A stretch of DNA of 64,000 bases from NCBI RefSeq assembly GCF_021343995.1, contig NZ_JAJTTE010000007.1, positions 62,001-126,000 on the forward strand, given 5' to 3'. The notes under the pieces are model-generated. The model was given only the letters and a program-made list of their open reading frames with translations, was not told where the DNA came from and searched no databases. Positions 24,183-32,082 of the stretch are shown piece by piece. The position numbers and the translations under genes are program-made. Position 1 is the first letter of the stretch, and each line of letters opens with the position of its first letter. The DNA comes from Pseudonocardia terrae (GTDB lineage: Bacteria > Actinomycetota > Actinomycetes > Mycobacteriales > Pseudonocardiaceae).

Positions 24183-24845
24183 ATGCTGACAGCGACGCCA
24201 GAGCGTTACCGGACGCGTGTTCTCCGCGCGCTGTGCGTGGCCGGGTCGTTGACCGTCGAGGGCGTGGCGCGGCGGTCCGGCATCGGGGTCGGCATCGCGC
24301 ACGGCGAACTGCTCGCAGCGGAGTCGGTAGGCCTCGTTGTAGACTGCGCGGCCACCGGGCGATGGTCCTCCACCGCGATCGGCAGGATCCTGCTGAGGCG
24401 GTTGGCGTCGGCCGAAACCGTCGAGGGGCACCGGACGCGACTGGCCAGCTTGAGGCCGCGACTGGCGGAACTGGACGTCGAAGTCGCGAACCTGACGTCT
24501 CGCTGGTTCTTGCGCGAGGGCGAGGCGGGCGACCGAGGAGCAGCCATGGTGATCAACGATCACCACGACCCGATCTATGATGCCGCCGTGCTGGAGGACG
24601 TCGCGCGGACACATCCCGAGCGCATCACCGCGATCTACGCCGCGGTGGTCATCGTTCCGAGGATGGAGCGCTACGCGGGTCGGCTGGCCGACGCGTGGCG
24701 CCGGGTGAGGCTCGGCGAACACGCTGCGCTCGGCGACCCCGAACAGGATGCCTACTTCGACGTCTGGGCCGAGTTCCTGCGCGACCTCGACGCTCTCGCC
24801 GGCTGGTCCGGCGTCCGACCTCACGAAGTGCGTCGTGCCGGGTGA
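24183..24845 (+). CDS. Uncharacterised protein with N-terminal winged-helix-like region
   Basis: A 220-aa protein from ATG 24183 (AAGGTGAGG upstream). The first 75 residues (TRVLRALCVAGSLTVEGVAR, then AHGELLAAESVGLV) read like a MarR/IclR-style winged helix that enters effector-free DNA binding. The rest is acidic and helical with no family I recognise. The upstream gap has short inverted repeats, for example GACTC...GAGTC (about 24034-24066) and ACTCTGAGT near 24090, that could be operators. A strong hairpin follows the stop. Probably a transcriptional regulator; no specific role can be inferred. Confidence 0.55.
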   Translation: MLTATPERYRTRVLRALCVAGSLTVEGVARRSGIGVGIAHGELLAAESVGLVVDCAATGRWSSTAIGRILLRRLASAETVEGHRTRLASLRPRLAELDVEVANLTSRWFLREGEAGDRGAAMVINDHHDPIYDAAVLEDVARTHPERITAIYAAVVIVPRMERYAGRLADAWRRVRLGEHAALGDPEQDAYFDVWAEFLRDLDALAGWSGVRPHEVRRAG

Positions 24846-24862
24846 AGGCGATACGAAGGAGC

Positions 24863-24882
24863 GGGCCGGGGCGCCCCGGCCC
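24863..24882. terminator. Bidirectional hairpin terminator
   Basis: GGGCCGGGGC-GCCCCGGCCC, a perfect 20-bp palindrome flanked by further complementary bases, lies between the + strand regulator stop (24845) and the - strand crotonase remnant stop (24893). Confidence 0.7.
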
Positions 24883-24892
24883 CCGCGATCGG

Positions 24893-25110
24893 CTAGTTCG
24901 CCTGGTAGGCGAGGTCGGCGGCGGTGAGACCCTCGAGCGCCATGCCGCGGGGGACGGCCTCGATCACTCAGCGTAGGTTCAGCGTCTGCTTGCAGGCTGC
25001 GGTAGAGCGCGGGCTTGGCCGCCAGCTTCCGCGCGATCTCCAGGCCGCGCTGGTGGGCCTGCTCGTGCAGGACGACCTCGTTGATTGGGAGGTTAACGGG
25101 AAGATCTTCA
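24893..25110 (-). pseudogene. C-terminal remnant of an enoyl-CoA hydratase/crotonase
   Basis: Reading leftward from about 25110: EDLPVNLPINEVVLHEQAHQ, then ARKLAAKPALYRSLQ. A frameshift follows, then TLNLR, a TGA, and VIEAVPRGMALEGLTAADLA before TAG at 24893. This is the C-terminal helical part of a crotonase; the oxyanion-hole core is absent. It adjoins the repeat/tRNA-fragment region and looks cut off at its 5' end. Confidence 0.65.
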
Positions 25111-25121
25111 GGGATTTCTCT

Positions 25122-25412
25122 CATGACACCACTCATGACACGAAATGCCGGTCAAGGGGGGTGCCAGAGCGGCTGGGAGAGGTCTCGCGCGCTCGCGTCG
25201 TCGCTGGTAGGAGGCTTGAGAGGGGAGTGCTGCGCGCTTTACACCCGAGCGGTCGCAGGTTCGATCCCTGCCGCGCCCACCCAGTTCAGCACGGCAGAGC
25301 TGCTCAGTTCTGTCACGACACGCCAGTCTCATGACACCAGTTGTGACACCAACTCCTTCGGTCGCGCTCCGGTGTGTGGCGGACCCGGAGCTGAGTTGAG
25401 TCACGACACGCC
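25122..25412 (+). repeat. Direct repeats resembling recombinase arm-type sites
   Basis: CATGACAC(C/G) occurs at 25122, 25134 and 25330, GTGACACC at 25343, and an identical 12-mer TCACGACACGCC at 25313 and 25401, all on the + strand. They flank the tRNA 3' fragment on both sides. Short, same-orientation repeats around a tRNA end are typical of tyrosine-recombinase attachment regions. No integrase gene is visible. Confidence 0.5.
25238..25281 (+). tRNA. 3' half of a tRNA-Val(UAC)-like gene (fragment, probable attachment site)
   Basis: An anticodon loop TTTACAC (25238-25244) is followed by a 5-nt stem strand CCGAG, a 5-nt variable loop, a perfect T-arm (GCAGG-TTCGATC-CCTGC, 25255-25271), the acceptor strand CGCGCCC, discriminator A and CC. 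The spacing is exactly that of a class I tRNA. No matching 5' half (GGGCGCG acceptor or CTCGG stem strand) lies upstream, so this is a fragment broken at the anticodon loop, where many integrases cross over. Confidence 0.55.
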
Positions 25413-25745
25413 GAGCACGGCGTGCCGCAGCGGGAGACTGCCGCGCATCGAACCCGCGTGGGCGTCGACGCTCCTACCTCTGCACCTGATCGGGATGGTC
25501 ATCCTCGCCGAGGTCGTCCTCCTGTAGGTGCCCACAACGGCTCGCTCGGCGGCTACGGGCCGATCCTTGCGACCAATCTGACTGCTCCTCTGTCCCGCGG
25601 GCGGCGGACAGGCCAACAGCGCGACGCCATGAACGACCAGCGGATGACGATTCGACGAGCCGACTCAGTTCGACCTTTCCGCTCCACCCGAAGCGCAGCC
25701 CGACTCTGCATCGCGCACTTTCGGCGCTTTCGAAGTGGGCCCACT
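25413..25745. other. Gene-free stretch
   Basis: I see no convincing gene, hairpin or repeat here. Reading frames are short, overlapping and lack ribosome sites. It continues the scar region, and base composition is slightly less GC-rich than the neighbouring operons. Confidence 0.5.
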
Positions 25746-26006
25746 TCAGCTGCTCGGCGGCGTCGTCCTCGCACGCAGCCACTTGGTGGTTCCTGCGGGC
25801 AGGCCGCGCGACTTCGGCGTGTGCGGCACGACGCTGACGAGGAGCGCGGCTTCTTGCGGTAGGGACCATTTGACGGCGTGGTAGACCGCAGAGAGGGAGG
25901 CAGCGCTGTCGATCAGCAGCAGGCCCGGGCCTGCCGTCCGCGCCTCTTCCCAGGGTCCGACGAGGTCAGTGGGCTGTTGTGAGGTCCACGCGAGGTAAAC
26001 GGGCAC
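25746..26006 (-). CDS. Small conserved-type hypothetical protein (86 aa)
   Basis: The protein (VYLAWTSQQPTDLVGPWEEA, LLLIDSAASLSAVYHAVKWS, GLPAGTTKWLRAR) has a coherent amphipathic sequence and resembles small actinobacterial hypotheticals of about 85 aa that I associate with accessory DNA. It starts with GTG 26006 and no strong ribosome site. The 242 bp upstream, up to the operator at 26249, hold nothing I can identify. No function can be assigned. Confidence 0.5.
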   Translation of the reverse strand: MPVYLAWTSQQPTDLVGPWEEARTAGPGLLLIDSAASLSAVYHAVKWSLPQEAALLVSVVPHTPKSRGLPAGTTKWLRARTTPPSS

Positions 26007-26248
26007 GCTCGCATGTACCCGAACCTGGGCGAGGTGATAGATCGCTCAACGGCCCCGCACACGCCTGCGTCGGCCGGATGGCCATCGAAGTGCCGGTGTT
26101 CATCGCGGTCGTCGCACTGACTCCGGTCGAGTCGATCGTCTGGCGCGGACCGGAGCGCACGCCGGTGGGCCTGTGGTCGTCGTCGACCGGACGTCACTGC
26201 ACGTGCTCGGCACGGGCCGACGGGCGCCCGGTCGGCATAGTTAGCATC

Positions 26249-26264
26249 GACCATTTTAATGGTC
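26249..26264. promoter_or_regulatory. Operator palindrome upstream of the MFS gene
   Basis: GACCATT-TT-AATGGTC is a perfect 16-bp inverted repeat, followed by TAGCCA so that a degenerate motif B (TGGTC-T-AGCCA, 26260-26270) overlaps its right arm. It lies about 160 bp upstream of ATG 26423. Confidence 0.6.
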
Positions 26265-26422
26265 TAGCCAAAGTGCTACGGTGCTGATGCCGTCGAGACG
26301 CGGCGCCACAGGAGGCGTCGTGCTCCGAACGACCGGGAGCGACGGCCGATTCCCTTCCACGCACCGACCGTCGGGGCCGCCTTCGGCGCGGAGGTGCGCG
26401 CCGACAGAGGAGTACATCGACG

Positions 26423-27733
26423 ATGAGTGCAGGCAGTGTCGCCTCGACGCCGCCGCGGACCGGCCACCTGAATCGCTGGTGGTACGTCGCGACGGGCTTC
26501 GTGACGTTGTTGTTCGGAACCAGCACGGTCAACGTCCTGTTCAACGTACTCGGCGGGCCCATGGCCAAGGAGTTCGGCTGGGAACGCAGCGTGATCAGCA
26601 ACGGTCTCTCGCTGGAGACCGTGCTGGTCGGGGTCAGCATCGTGGCGCTGGGCCTGCTGATCGACCGGTTCGGTCCGCGGGGCCCCTCCGTCCCGATGGC
26701 CCTGCTGTTCGGCGCCGGCCTGATGCTCATGGCCACCCTGCAGGGTGGGCAGACGCCATTCTACCTGCTGTGCATCGTCATGGGTGTCGGTGCCGGTGCG
26801 GTCAACCCCATCGCCCACGCAACCGTGGTCAGCGCGTGGTTCTCCGACCGCCGGGGGCTCGCGCTCGGCATTCTCATGGCCGGCCTCGGGGCCTGCGGTG
26901 TGCTGATGCCGTTCCTGGCGAACTGGCTCCTGGGCCTTGCCGGTTGGCGAATGAGCTTCGTGATCATCGGTGCGTTGTGCACGGTGATCCCGACCGCGGT
27001 CTACGCCTTCGTCACCCGGATGCCCGCGCAGGACGAGCGGGAGCGTCGGGCCGCCCGTGAGCAGGGACGGGTCGCGGGGGAGTCGCTGTGGACGCTCGCC
27101 CGCAAGTGCCGCCAGTTCTGGCTGCTCTCGTTGGCGATCTTCCTGGTGTCCTCGGCGACGTTCGGTCTCATGTCGCAGGTCGTGCCGATGAGCACCGACA
27201 AGGGGATCGGCCAGGGGACCGCCGTCTCGATCCTCTCGGTGCTCAGCCTCGCGTCCCTGGCCGCACGCCTGCTGGTCGGGTACCTGCTGGACCGCTTCTA
27301 CGCACCGGCCGTCGGCGTCGTCATCTTCGCGGCGTGCGCGGTCGGGGCGGCACTCATGATCCTCTCGAGCCAGGTGGCCCTGCTGTTCCTCGCGGCGATC
27401 CTGATCGGCCTCGGTCTCGGTGCGGAGGGCGACGTCGCGGCGTACATGGCCAGCCGCTACTTCCCGAAACACTCCTACGGGCGGGCGCTCGGTTTCATCT
27501 ACTTCCTCTACGCCCAGGGGTCGGCGTTCGGGATCTTCCTGCTCGGCCAGGTCTTCTCCGCCACCGGTTCCTACACGGCGGGCGCGATCCCGATCATCGT
27601 CCTCGTCGGGGTGAGCATCGTGTGCCTGCTGTTCATGGGGCCGTACCGCTTCACCCTCGACCACCGAGAGACCGGCGCCGAGACCCAGGACCGTGACGAG
27701 GACCCGAACGTCCCGTCCGGTTCCTCGGCCTGA
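26423..27733 (+). CDS. MFS transporter (oxalate/formate antiporter / monocarboxylate type)
   Basis: A 436-aa, 12-TM major facilitator. The N-terminus (RWWYVATGFVTLLFGTSTVN), LIDRFGPRG after TM2, SAWFSDRRGLALGILMAGLG in TM4, and ARLLVGYLLDRF between TM8 and TM9 fit the monocarboxylate/oxalate:formate-like group. The soluble tail is acidic (ETQDRDEDPN). It starts at ATG 26423 after GACAGAGGAG. With a motif-B-type operator upstream and two acyl-CoA ligase genes downstream, it probably imports the organic acid those ligases activate. Confidence 0.85.
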   Translation: MSAGSVASTPPRTGHLNRWWYVATGFVTLLFGTSTVNVLFNVLGGPMAKEFGWERSVISNGLSLETVLVGVSIVALGLLIDRFGPRGPSVPMALLFGAGLMLMATLQGGQTPFYLLCIVMGVGAGAVNPIAHATVVSAWFSDRRGLALGILMAGLGACGVLMPFLANWLLGLAGWRMSFVIIGALCTVIPTAVYAFVTRMPAQDERERRAAREQGRVAGESLWTLARKCRQFWLLSLAIFLVSSATFGLMSQVVPMSTDKGIGQGTAVSILSVLSLASLAARLLVGYLLDRFYAPAVGVVIFAACAVGAALMILSSQVALLFLAAILIGLGLGAEGDVAAYMASRYFPKHSYGRALGFIYFLYAQGSAFGIFLLGQVFSATGSYTAGAIPIIVLVGVSIVCLLFMGPYRFTLDHRETGAETQDRDEDPNVPSGSSA

Positions 27734-27738
27734 CAGCC

Positions 27739-27772
27739 CCCGCTCCGGCGCCCGGCCAGGCGCCGGAGCGGG
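27739..27772. terminator. Bidirectional terminator between MFS and ligase genes
   Basis: A perfect 14-bp stem (27739-27752 pairing with 27759-27772, arm CCCGCTCCGGCGCC) with a 6-nt loop sits between convergent stops at 27733 and 27775. Confidence 0.82.
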
Positions 27773-27774
27773 CA

Positions 27775-29433
27775 TCAGCCTCGTCGGGCGAGGTCCCGGA
27801 GCTCGAACTTCTTCACCTTCCCCGTGGCGGTCATCGGCAGCGCGTCCACGAGCAGGAGCTTCTCGGGCAACTTCTGCGTGGCGATGTGGCGGCTCCGGAG
27901 GAAGTCGGTGATCTCGCCGAGTGTCGGCTGCTCGCCCGGCCTCGGGACCACCACGGCGCACGCCTTCTCGCCCAGCCGCTCGTCCGGGTACGGCACCACC
28001 GCCACCTGGGCGACAGTCGGATGTGCGGCGACGTACCCCTCGACCTCGGCGGCACTGATGTTGGTCCCACCGCGGATGATGATGTCCTTGAGCCGGCCCG
28101 AGACCCGCAGGTAGCCCTGGTCGTCGAGACGGCCGAGGTCTCCGGTGTGGTGGCGGCCCCGATCGTCGATCGTGGCGGCCGTGCGCTCGGGGTCGCGCCA
28201 GTACCCCAGCACTGCACCGGGCCCCCAGTAGCAGATCTCGCCCTCCTCGCCGTCGGCCACGTCCTCGCCGTCGGCGCCGACGAGGTCGATCCGGATCCCC
28301 TCGAGGGCCGGGGAGCCGTCCGATCCCGCCCGGCGCTCGAGCGGGTCGCCGAGGTGGCAGCACGTGGCGGCGAGGATCTCGGTGGCGCCGTAGAGCGGCA
28401 TGAGGACGCCGTCGTCGAAGGCCCGCTCGAACTCGGTCGCGAGCGCCGCCGGGATCGGCGCACCCGCGCAGAGCCAGAACCGCATCGACGAGAGGTCCCG
28501 CTGTGCCTCGCGCTGGGAGTCGAGGGCCATGCGCACGAACGGGGTCGCGGTGGCCGTGGCCGTGCACCGGTAGTCCTCGATCCGCCGCAGGCCCTCGTTC
28601 GGCTCCCACACGTCCAGCAGGTGCGTCTCCGCGCCGACGGCGAGTGGCACGAGGATCCCGACGACCAGGCCCGTCGCGTGCGCCACCGGCGAGGGCATGA
28701 ACACGACGTCCTCGGGACGGGTCCGGAACACGTCGTGCGCGAGTCCGCGGGCGGAGTAGTCCGCGGTGTTCCACGTGTGCACGCAGCCCTTCGCCGTGGA
28801 CTCCGTGCCCGAGGTGTAGACGATCATGTGCGGCAGGTCCGGGTCGGGATACGGACCGAGTTCGGGCTGGGCGGCCGCAGTGGTGCAGGCCTCGTCGAAG
28901 GCCAGCTCGCCCTCGTTCGCGACACCTCGGGCGACGACGAGGGTGTGGAGCGCGGGCAGCTCCTTCTGCAGCGCCCGGAACATGGCGGCATGGTCGAACC
29001 CGCGGAACTCGCCGGTGGTGATCGCCGCGACCGCTCCGGAGTTGCGCAGGACGTGCCCGACCTCGGTCTGCCGGTACACCGTCATGATCGGGACGAGGAC
29101 CGCGCCGATCCGGGCGACGGCGAGGTACCCCACCACGAACTCGGCCCAGTTCGGCAGTTGCATCGCGACGCGGTCGCCTCGGCGCACGCCGGCGTGCAGC
29201 AGTGCGGCCCCGAGGCCGTTCGCGCGCTCGCGCACCGTTGCGTAGTCCAGCTCGACCGTTCCGTCGGACACGAACCGCCGGGTCGGCGTCTCCGTGGCCC
29301 ATCTGTCGAGGAGTGCCGCAGCGGAGCCGTCCTGCCACCAACCGCGCTCGCGGAAGAGGCGCACGGACACCTCGTCGTACCGGCCGTGCACCGTCAGGGT
29401 GGGGCCGTCGACCGCGATATCCGGGCTGACCAT
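27775..29433 (-). CDS. AMP-forming acyl-CoA ligase (CaiC-like) with unusual P-loop
   Basis: A 552-aa ANL ligase starting at ATG 29433 behind GGAGG. The order is normal: VQ-type N-terminus, phosphate-binding loop near residue 200, LYGATEILAAT near 340, HHTGDLGRLDDQGYL near 420, IIRGGTNISAAEVE and catalytic Lys in TATGKVKKFEL at the end. The P-loop reads YTSGTESTAKGC, with Glu-Ser-Thr-Ala where relatives have T-G-x-P, including the paralogue at 32540 (TSGTTARPKGC). The lysine is kept. It is divergent from the ligase at 29540. Substrate unknown. Confidence 0.84.
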   Translation of the reverse strand: MVSPDIAVDGPTLTVHGRYDEVSVRLFRERGWWQDGSAAALLDRWATETPTRRFVSDGTVELDYATVRERANGLGAALLHAGVRRGDRVAMQLPNWAEFVVGYLAVARIGAVLVPIMTVYRQTEVGHVLRNSGAVAAITTGEFRGFDHAAMFRALQKELPALHTLVVARGVANEGELAFDEACTTAAAQPELGPYPDPDLPHMIVYTSGTESTAKGCVHTWNTADYSARGLAHDVFRTRPEDVVFMPSPVAHATGLVVGILVPLAVGAETHLLDVWEPNEGLRRIEDYRCTATATATPFVRMALDSQREAQRDLSSMRFWLCAGAPIPAALATEFERAFDDGVLMPLYGATEILAATCCHLGDPLERRAGSDGSPALEGIRIDLVGADGEDVADGEEGEICYWGPGAVLGYWRDPERTAATIDDRGRHHTGDLGRLDDQGYLRVSGRLKDIIIRGGTNISAAEVEGYVAAHPTVAQVAVVPYPDERLGEKACAVVVPRPGEQPTLGEITDFLRSRHIATQKLPEKLLLVDALPMTATGKVKKFELRDLARRG

Positions 29434-29510
29434 CCGAGCCTCCGCTTCGTCACGAACGTCTAGCTGTGAGCGAGGCCACGAGGGTAGCCGTGTCCGATCG
29501 CCCTTATCAA

Positions 29511-29521
29511 TGGTCAGTCCA
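29511..29521. promoter_or_regulatory. Motif B site between two divergent ligase genes
   Basis: TGGTC-A-GTCCA (full context AATGGTCAGTCCAAT) lies 18 bp upstream of GTG 29540 and 77 bp from ATG 29433. It covers the alternative ATG at 29510, which argues for the GTG as start. Confidence 0.5.
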
Positions 29522-29539
29522 ATCTCGTACGGTGGTGGC

Positions 29540-31087
29540 GTGTACCCCCCGACGCATGCGGCGACGGCGCCGCAACGGCCGGCCTTCGTCGTGGCGGACA
29601 CCGGTGAACAGGTGTCCTGGCAACAGGTCGACCGACGCAGCGCCGCTCTCGCGCGGTGGTTCCACGGGCACGGGTTGCGCCCCGGCGACGTCGTGCTGCT
29701 GGTCGCGGGCAACGACATGCGTTGGGCCGAGATCGTGTGGGCGTGCTGGCGCAGCGGGCTCGTCGTCGCGCCGCTGAACCCACGCCTGGGCGCAGGGGAG
29801 CTGTACCCGATGGTGGAGGGCGCCGCGCCCGCGGCCGTCGTCGCGGACAGTTCTGCGGTCGAGTCGGTCCGCGCGGCCGGGGCGACCGGGCCGCTCCTGG
29901 TGCTGGGGGAAGGGTACGACGCCGCGATCGCCGACGTCGGAGGAGTCGACCCGCCCGAGACGATGGGTGGCCGGCTGCTGTTCAGCTCCGGCACCACCGG
30001 CCGACCCAAGCCGTTCCGAGAGGACCCACCTGGCACCCACCCCGCGGACGTGCCACTGCGCTACGCCGCGATGATGACCGACCTGCAGGTGGTCCCGGCG
30101 CCGGGGGAACCGCCGCCGGTGCTGTTCAGCCCCGGGCCCGCCTACCACTCCGCGCCGATGGCGTTCCTGCACGCGGTCCACCAGCTCGGCGGCACGGTCG
30201 TCACCAGCACCCGGTTCGACGCCGAGGGCTCGCTGGCCGCGATCGCGCGGCACGGCGTGACCCACAGCCTCTGGGTCCCGACGATGTTCGTCCGGATGCT
30301 ACGGCTGCCCGAGGAGGTCCGGCGCCGCCACGACCTGAGCACCCACCGGGTCGCCGTGCACGGGGCGGCGCCGTGCCCGCCCGAGGTCAAGCGCGCGATG
30401 CTGGACTGGTGGGGGCCGATCGTCCACGAGTACTACGGCTCGTCGGAGGGCTACGGCCGCACATCCATCGGGCCCGAGGAGTGGCTGGCCCATCCCGGTT
30501 CGGTCGGCCTGCCCAAGGGGGGCACGGTCCGCATCTGCGACGAGGAGGGCCGCGAGCTTCCCACGGGTGAGGTGGGGCAGGTGTGGCTGGTCCGGTCCGG
30601 CGCCGGGAAGCCCGACCGGAGCGCCGACGGTGCCGCCGACCTGGCCGCGACCGCGGGCTGGGGGTCGGCCGGCGACCTCGGGTTCGTCGAGCCCGCGGGC
30701 TACCTGCACCTCACAGGTCGCCGCGGGCAGACCGTCATCACGGGCGGCGTGAACGTCTACCCCCGGGAGATCGAGGACGTGCTCGCCCTGCACCCGGCGG
30801 TGGCCGACGTGGCGGTCTTCGGCGTGCCGGACGAGGAGTTCGGCGAGCAGGTCCGCGCTGCCGTCGCCCCGTTGGGCGACCCGGACCCGGGGCTCCCCGA
30901 CGAGCTCGTCGGGTACTGCCGGGAGCGTTTGGCGCACTACAAATGCCCACGACGGATCCACCTCGTCGACCGGGTGCCGCGCAGCGACGCCGGGAAGATC
31001 CTGCTCGCCGCGCTACGCGCCCGGGCCCTCGGGGAGGCCCAGCCCGCGCAGGACGTAGGCCTCCGCCGCGTCGACGGCGCCCGGTGA
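29540..31087 (+). CDS. AMP-forming acyl-CoA synthetase (FadD-like)
   Basis: A 515-aa ANL enzyme: FSSGTTGRPKPF (P-loop), VHEYYGSSEGYG (adenylate motif), WGSAGDLGFVEPAGYL, TVITGGVNVYPREIED, and the catalytic Lys in RSDAGKILLAAL. I chose GTG 29540 because the upstream ATG 29510 lies inside a motif B operator; the ATG would add 10 residues (leaderless). The last 75 nt overlap, tail to tail, the 3' end of the TetR gene on the other strand. Confidence 0.83.
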   Translation: MYPPTHAATAPQRPAFVVADTGEQVSWQQVDRRSAALARWFHGHGLRPGDVVLLVAGNDMRWAEIVWACWRSGLVVAPLNPRLGAGELYPMVEGAAPAAVVADSSAVESVRAAGATGPLLVLGEGYDAAIADVGGVDPPETMGGRLLFSSGTTGRPKPFREDPPGTHPADVPLRYAAMMTDLQVVPAPGEPPPVLFSPGPAYHSAPMAFLHAVHQLGGTVVTSTRFDAEGSLAAIARHGVTHSLWVPTMFVRMLRLPEEVRRRHDLSTHRVAVHGAAPCPPEVKRAMLDWWGPIVHEYYGSSEGYGRTSIGPEEWLAHPGSVGLPKGGTVRICDEEGRELPTGEVGQVWLVRSGAGKPDRSADGAADLAATAGWGSAGDLGFVEPAGYLHLTGRRGQTVITGGVNVYPREIEDVLALHPAVADVAVFGVPDEEFGEQVRAAVAPLGDPDPGLPDELVGYCRERLAHYKCPRRIHLVDRVPRSDAGKILLAALRARALGEAQPAQDVGLRRVDGAR

Positions 31088-31606
31088 GCGCAAGGTCCGT
31101 CGCGGCCAGACCGCCAACGAGAAGATCGTGCCCAGGCAGCCCTGCGTCGCCGCCTCGACCTCCACAGGGGAGGCCGCCGGGACGGCGCGGGCGACGGCGG
31201 CCTCCCACCGCTCGACGTAGCGCCGTCGGCGCCGGTCGAAGTCGCGCCGCCACGGCTCGACGAGCGCCCGGTCCTCGCGTTGGTAGACGGCGACGAGCGC
31301 CCGCCGCCCCACGGTGAACGTCACGTGATGGTGGACCAGCCGGCGCAGGTCAGCGACGGGGTCGGGGAGTAGCTCTGTCGTCGCCCCGACGAGCTCGTCG
31401 AGGGCCTCAGTGAACAGCGCCGCGAGGATCTCGTTCTTGCCCCCGAATGTCCGGTAGAGGGCCGGCCCGCTCAGCCCGGCGCGGGTGCCGATCTCGTCCA
31501 TCCCGGCGCCGTGGAAGCCCTTCTCCCGGAACAGCTCGGCGGCGGTCTCGAGGATCAGCCTCTCGCGGTCGCCGCTGTCCACCCGGCGGACGCTAGCAGA
31601 GCGCAT
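31013..31606 (-). CDS. TetR-family transcriptional regulator
   Basis: A 197-aa TetR protein: helix-turn-helix at about residues 15-60 (ILETAAELFREKGFHGAGMD, EIGTRAGLSGPALYRTFGGK), then a KstR2/FadR-like ligand domain (LVHHHVTFTVGRRALVAVYQ, EDRALVEPWRRDFD). Its 3' end is antisense to the end of the ligase gene. It lies 26 nt upstream of the reverse-strand MaoC gene's stop, so it is transcribed away from that operon. No clear own-promoter dyad is seen. It may control one of the flanking ligase operons. Confidence 0.85.
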   Translation of the reverse strand: MRSASVRRVDSGDRERLILETAAELFREKGFHGAGMDEIGTRAGLSGPALYRTFGGKNEILAALFTEALDELVGATTELLPDPVADLRRLVHHHVTFTVGRRALVAVYQREDRALVEPWRRDFDRRRRRYVERWEAAVARAVPAASPVEVEAATQGCLGTIFSLAVWPRRTLRSPGAVDAAEAYVLRGLGLPEGPGA

Positions 31607-31632
31607 GAACCGTCGTTCCGTGGTCGACGCCG

Positions 31633-32082
31633 CTAGGACCGGCCCACGGGCCCGGCCCGCGAACCGTCGTTCACTGCGATCACCGCGCTCGCCCGTACCA
31701 CCTCGTCCTCGCCGACAGCAGCGCGCAGCGCCAGCGCGGCGACCGGCTCGCCGTCGAGGTCCCCGAGCCCGGTGGCCTCGCCGGTGAACCTCAGCACCGC
31801 GCCCGGCCGCACCGGGGCCCGGAACCGGACGTCGAGCTCACGGAGGTACTCGACCCCGCACCAGTCGGTCAGCCAGGAGGCGAGCATGCCGGCCTGCATC
31901 TGGCCCATCGCGATGACGCCGTCGAACCCGGCGCGCCGGGCGAACGCGGGATCGTGGTGCAGCGGGTTGAAGTCCCCGCCGGCCCCGGCGAACCGCACGA
32001 TGTCGGTCGGCGTGATCGGCCCGACCTCCCGCTCGGGCACCGCCGTCCCGGTGGCCACCGCCACCGGCTCACGCACGCTCAC
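31633..32082 (-). CDS. MaoC-family hydratase, catalytic hot-dog half
   Basis: A 149-aa hot-dog protein. VRFAGAGGDFNPLHHDPAFA contains the catalytic Asp/His pair of R-hydratases, and GVIAMGQMQAGMLASW is the central helix. The GTG start at 32082 overlaps the upstream stop (GTGA). Together with the previous small hot-dog protein it forms a two-chain enoyl-CoA hydratase, mirroring the pair at 7556-8439. Last gene of a three-gene reverse operon (ligase, MaoC-N, MaoC-C). Confidence 0.85.
   Translation of the reverse strand: MSVREPVAVATGTAVPEREVGPITPTDIVRFAGAGGDFNPLHHDPAFARRAGFDGVIAMGQMQAGMLASWLTDWCGVEYLRELDVRFRAPVRPGAVLRFTGEATGLGDLDGEPVAALALRAAVGEDEVVRASAVIAVNDGSRAGPVGRS

Noticed and set aside
25108..25404. 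A 98-aa reverse ORF containing GRGRDRTCDRSGVKRA
   Set aside because: This kind of peptide is a known spurious translation of DNA antisense to tRNA ends, and it covers the tRNA fragment and the direct repeats. There is no ribosome site.
26276..29341. A 1021-codon open frame on the - strand across the MFS and ligase genes
   Set aside because: It is a shadow: Pro/Arg/Gly-rich, no family motif, and it crosses two well-supported genes and a strong terminator. Several other long frames in this window (for example 32603-34375 and 49030-50997) are similar GC-driven 5' extensions.
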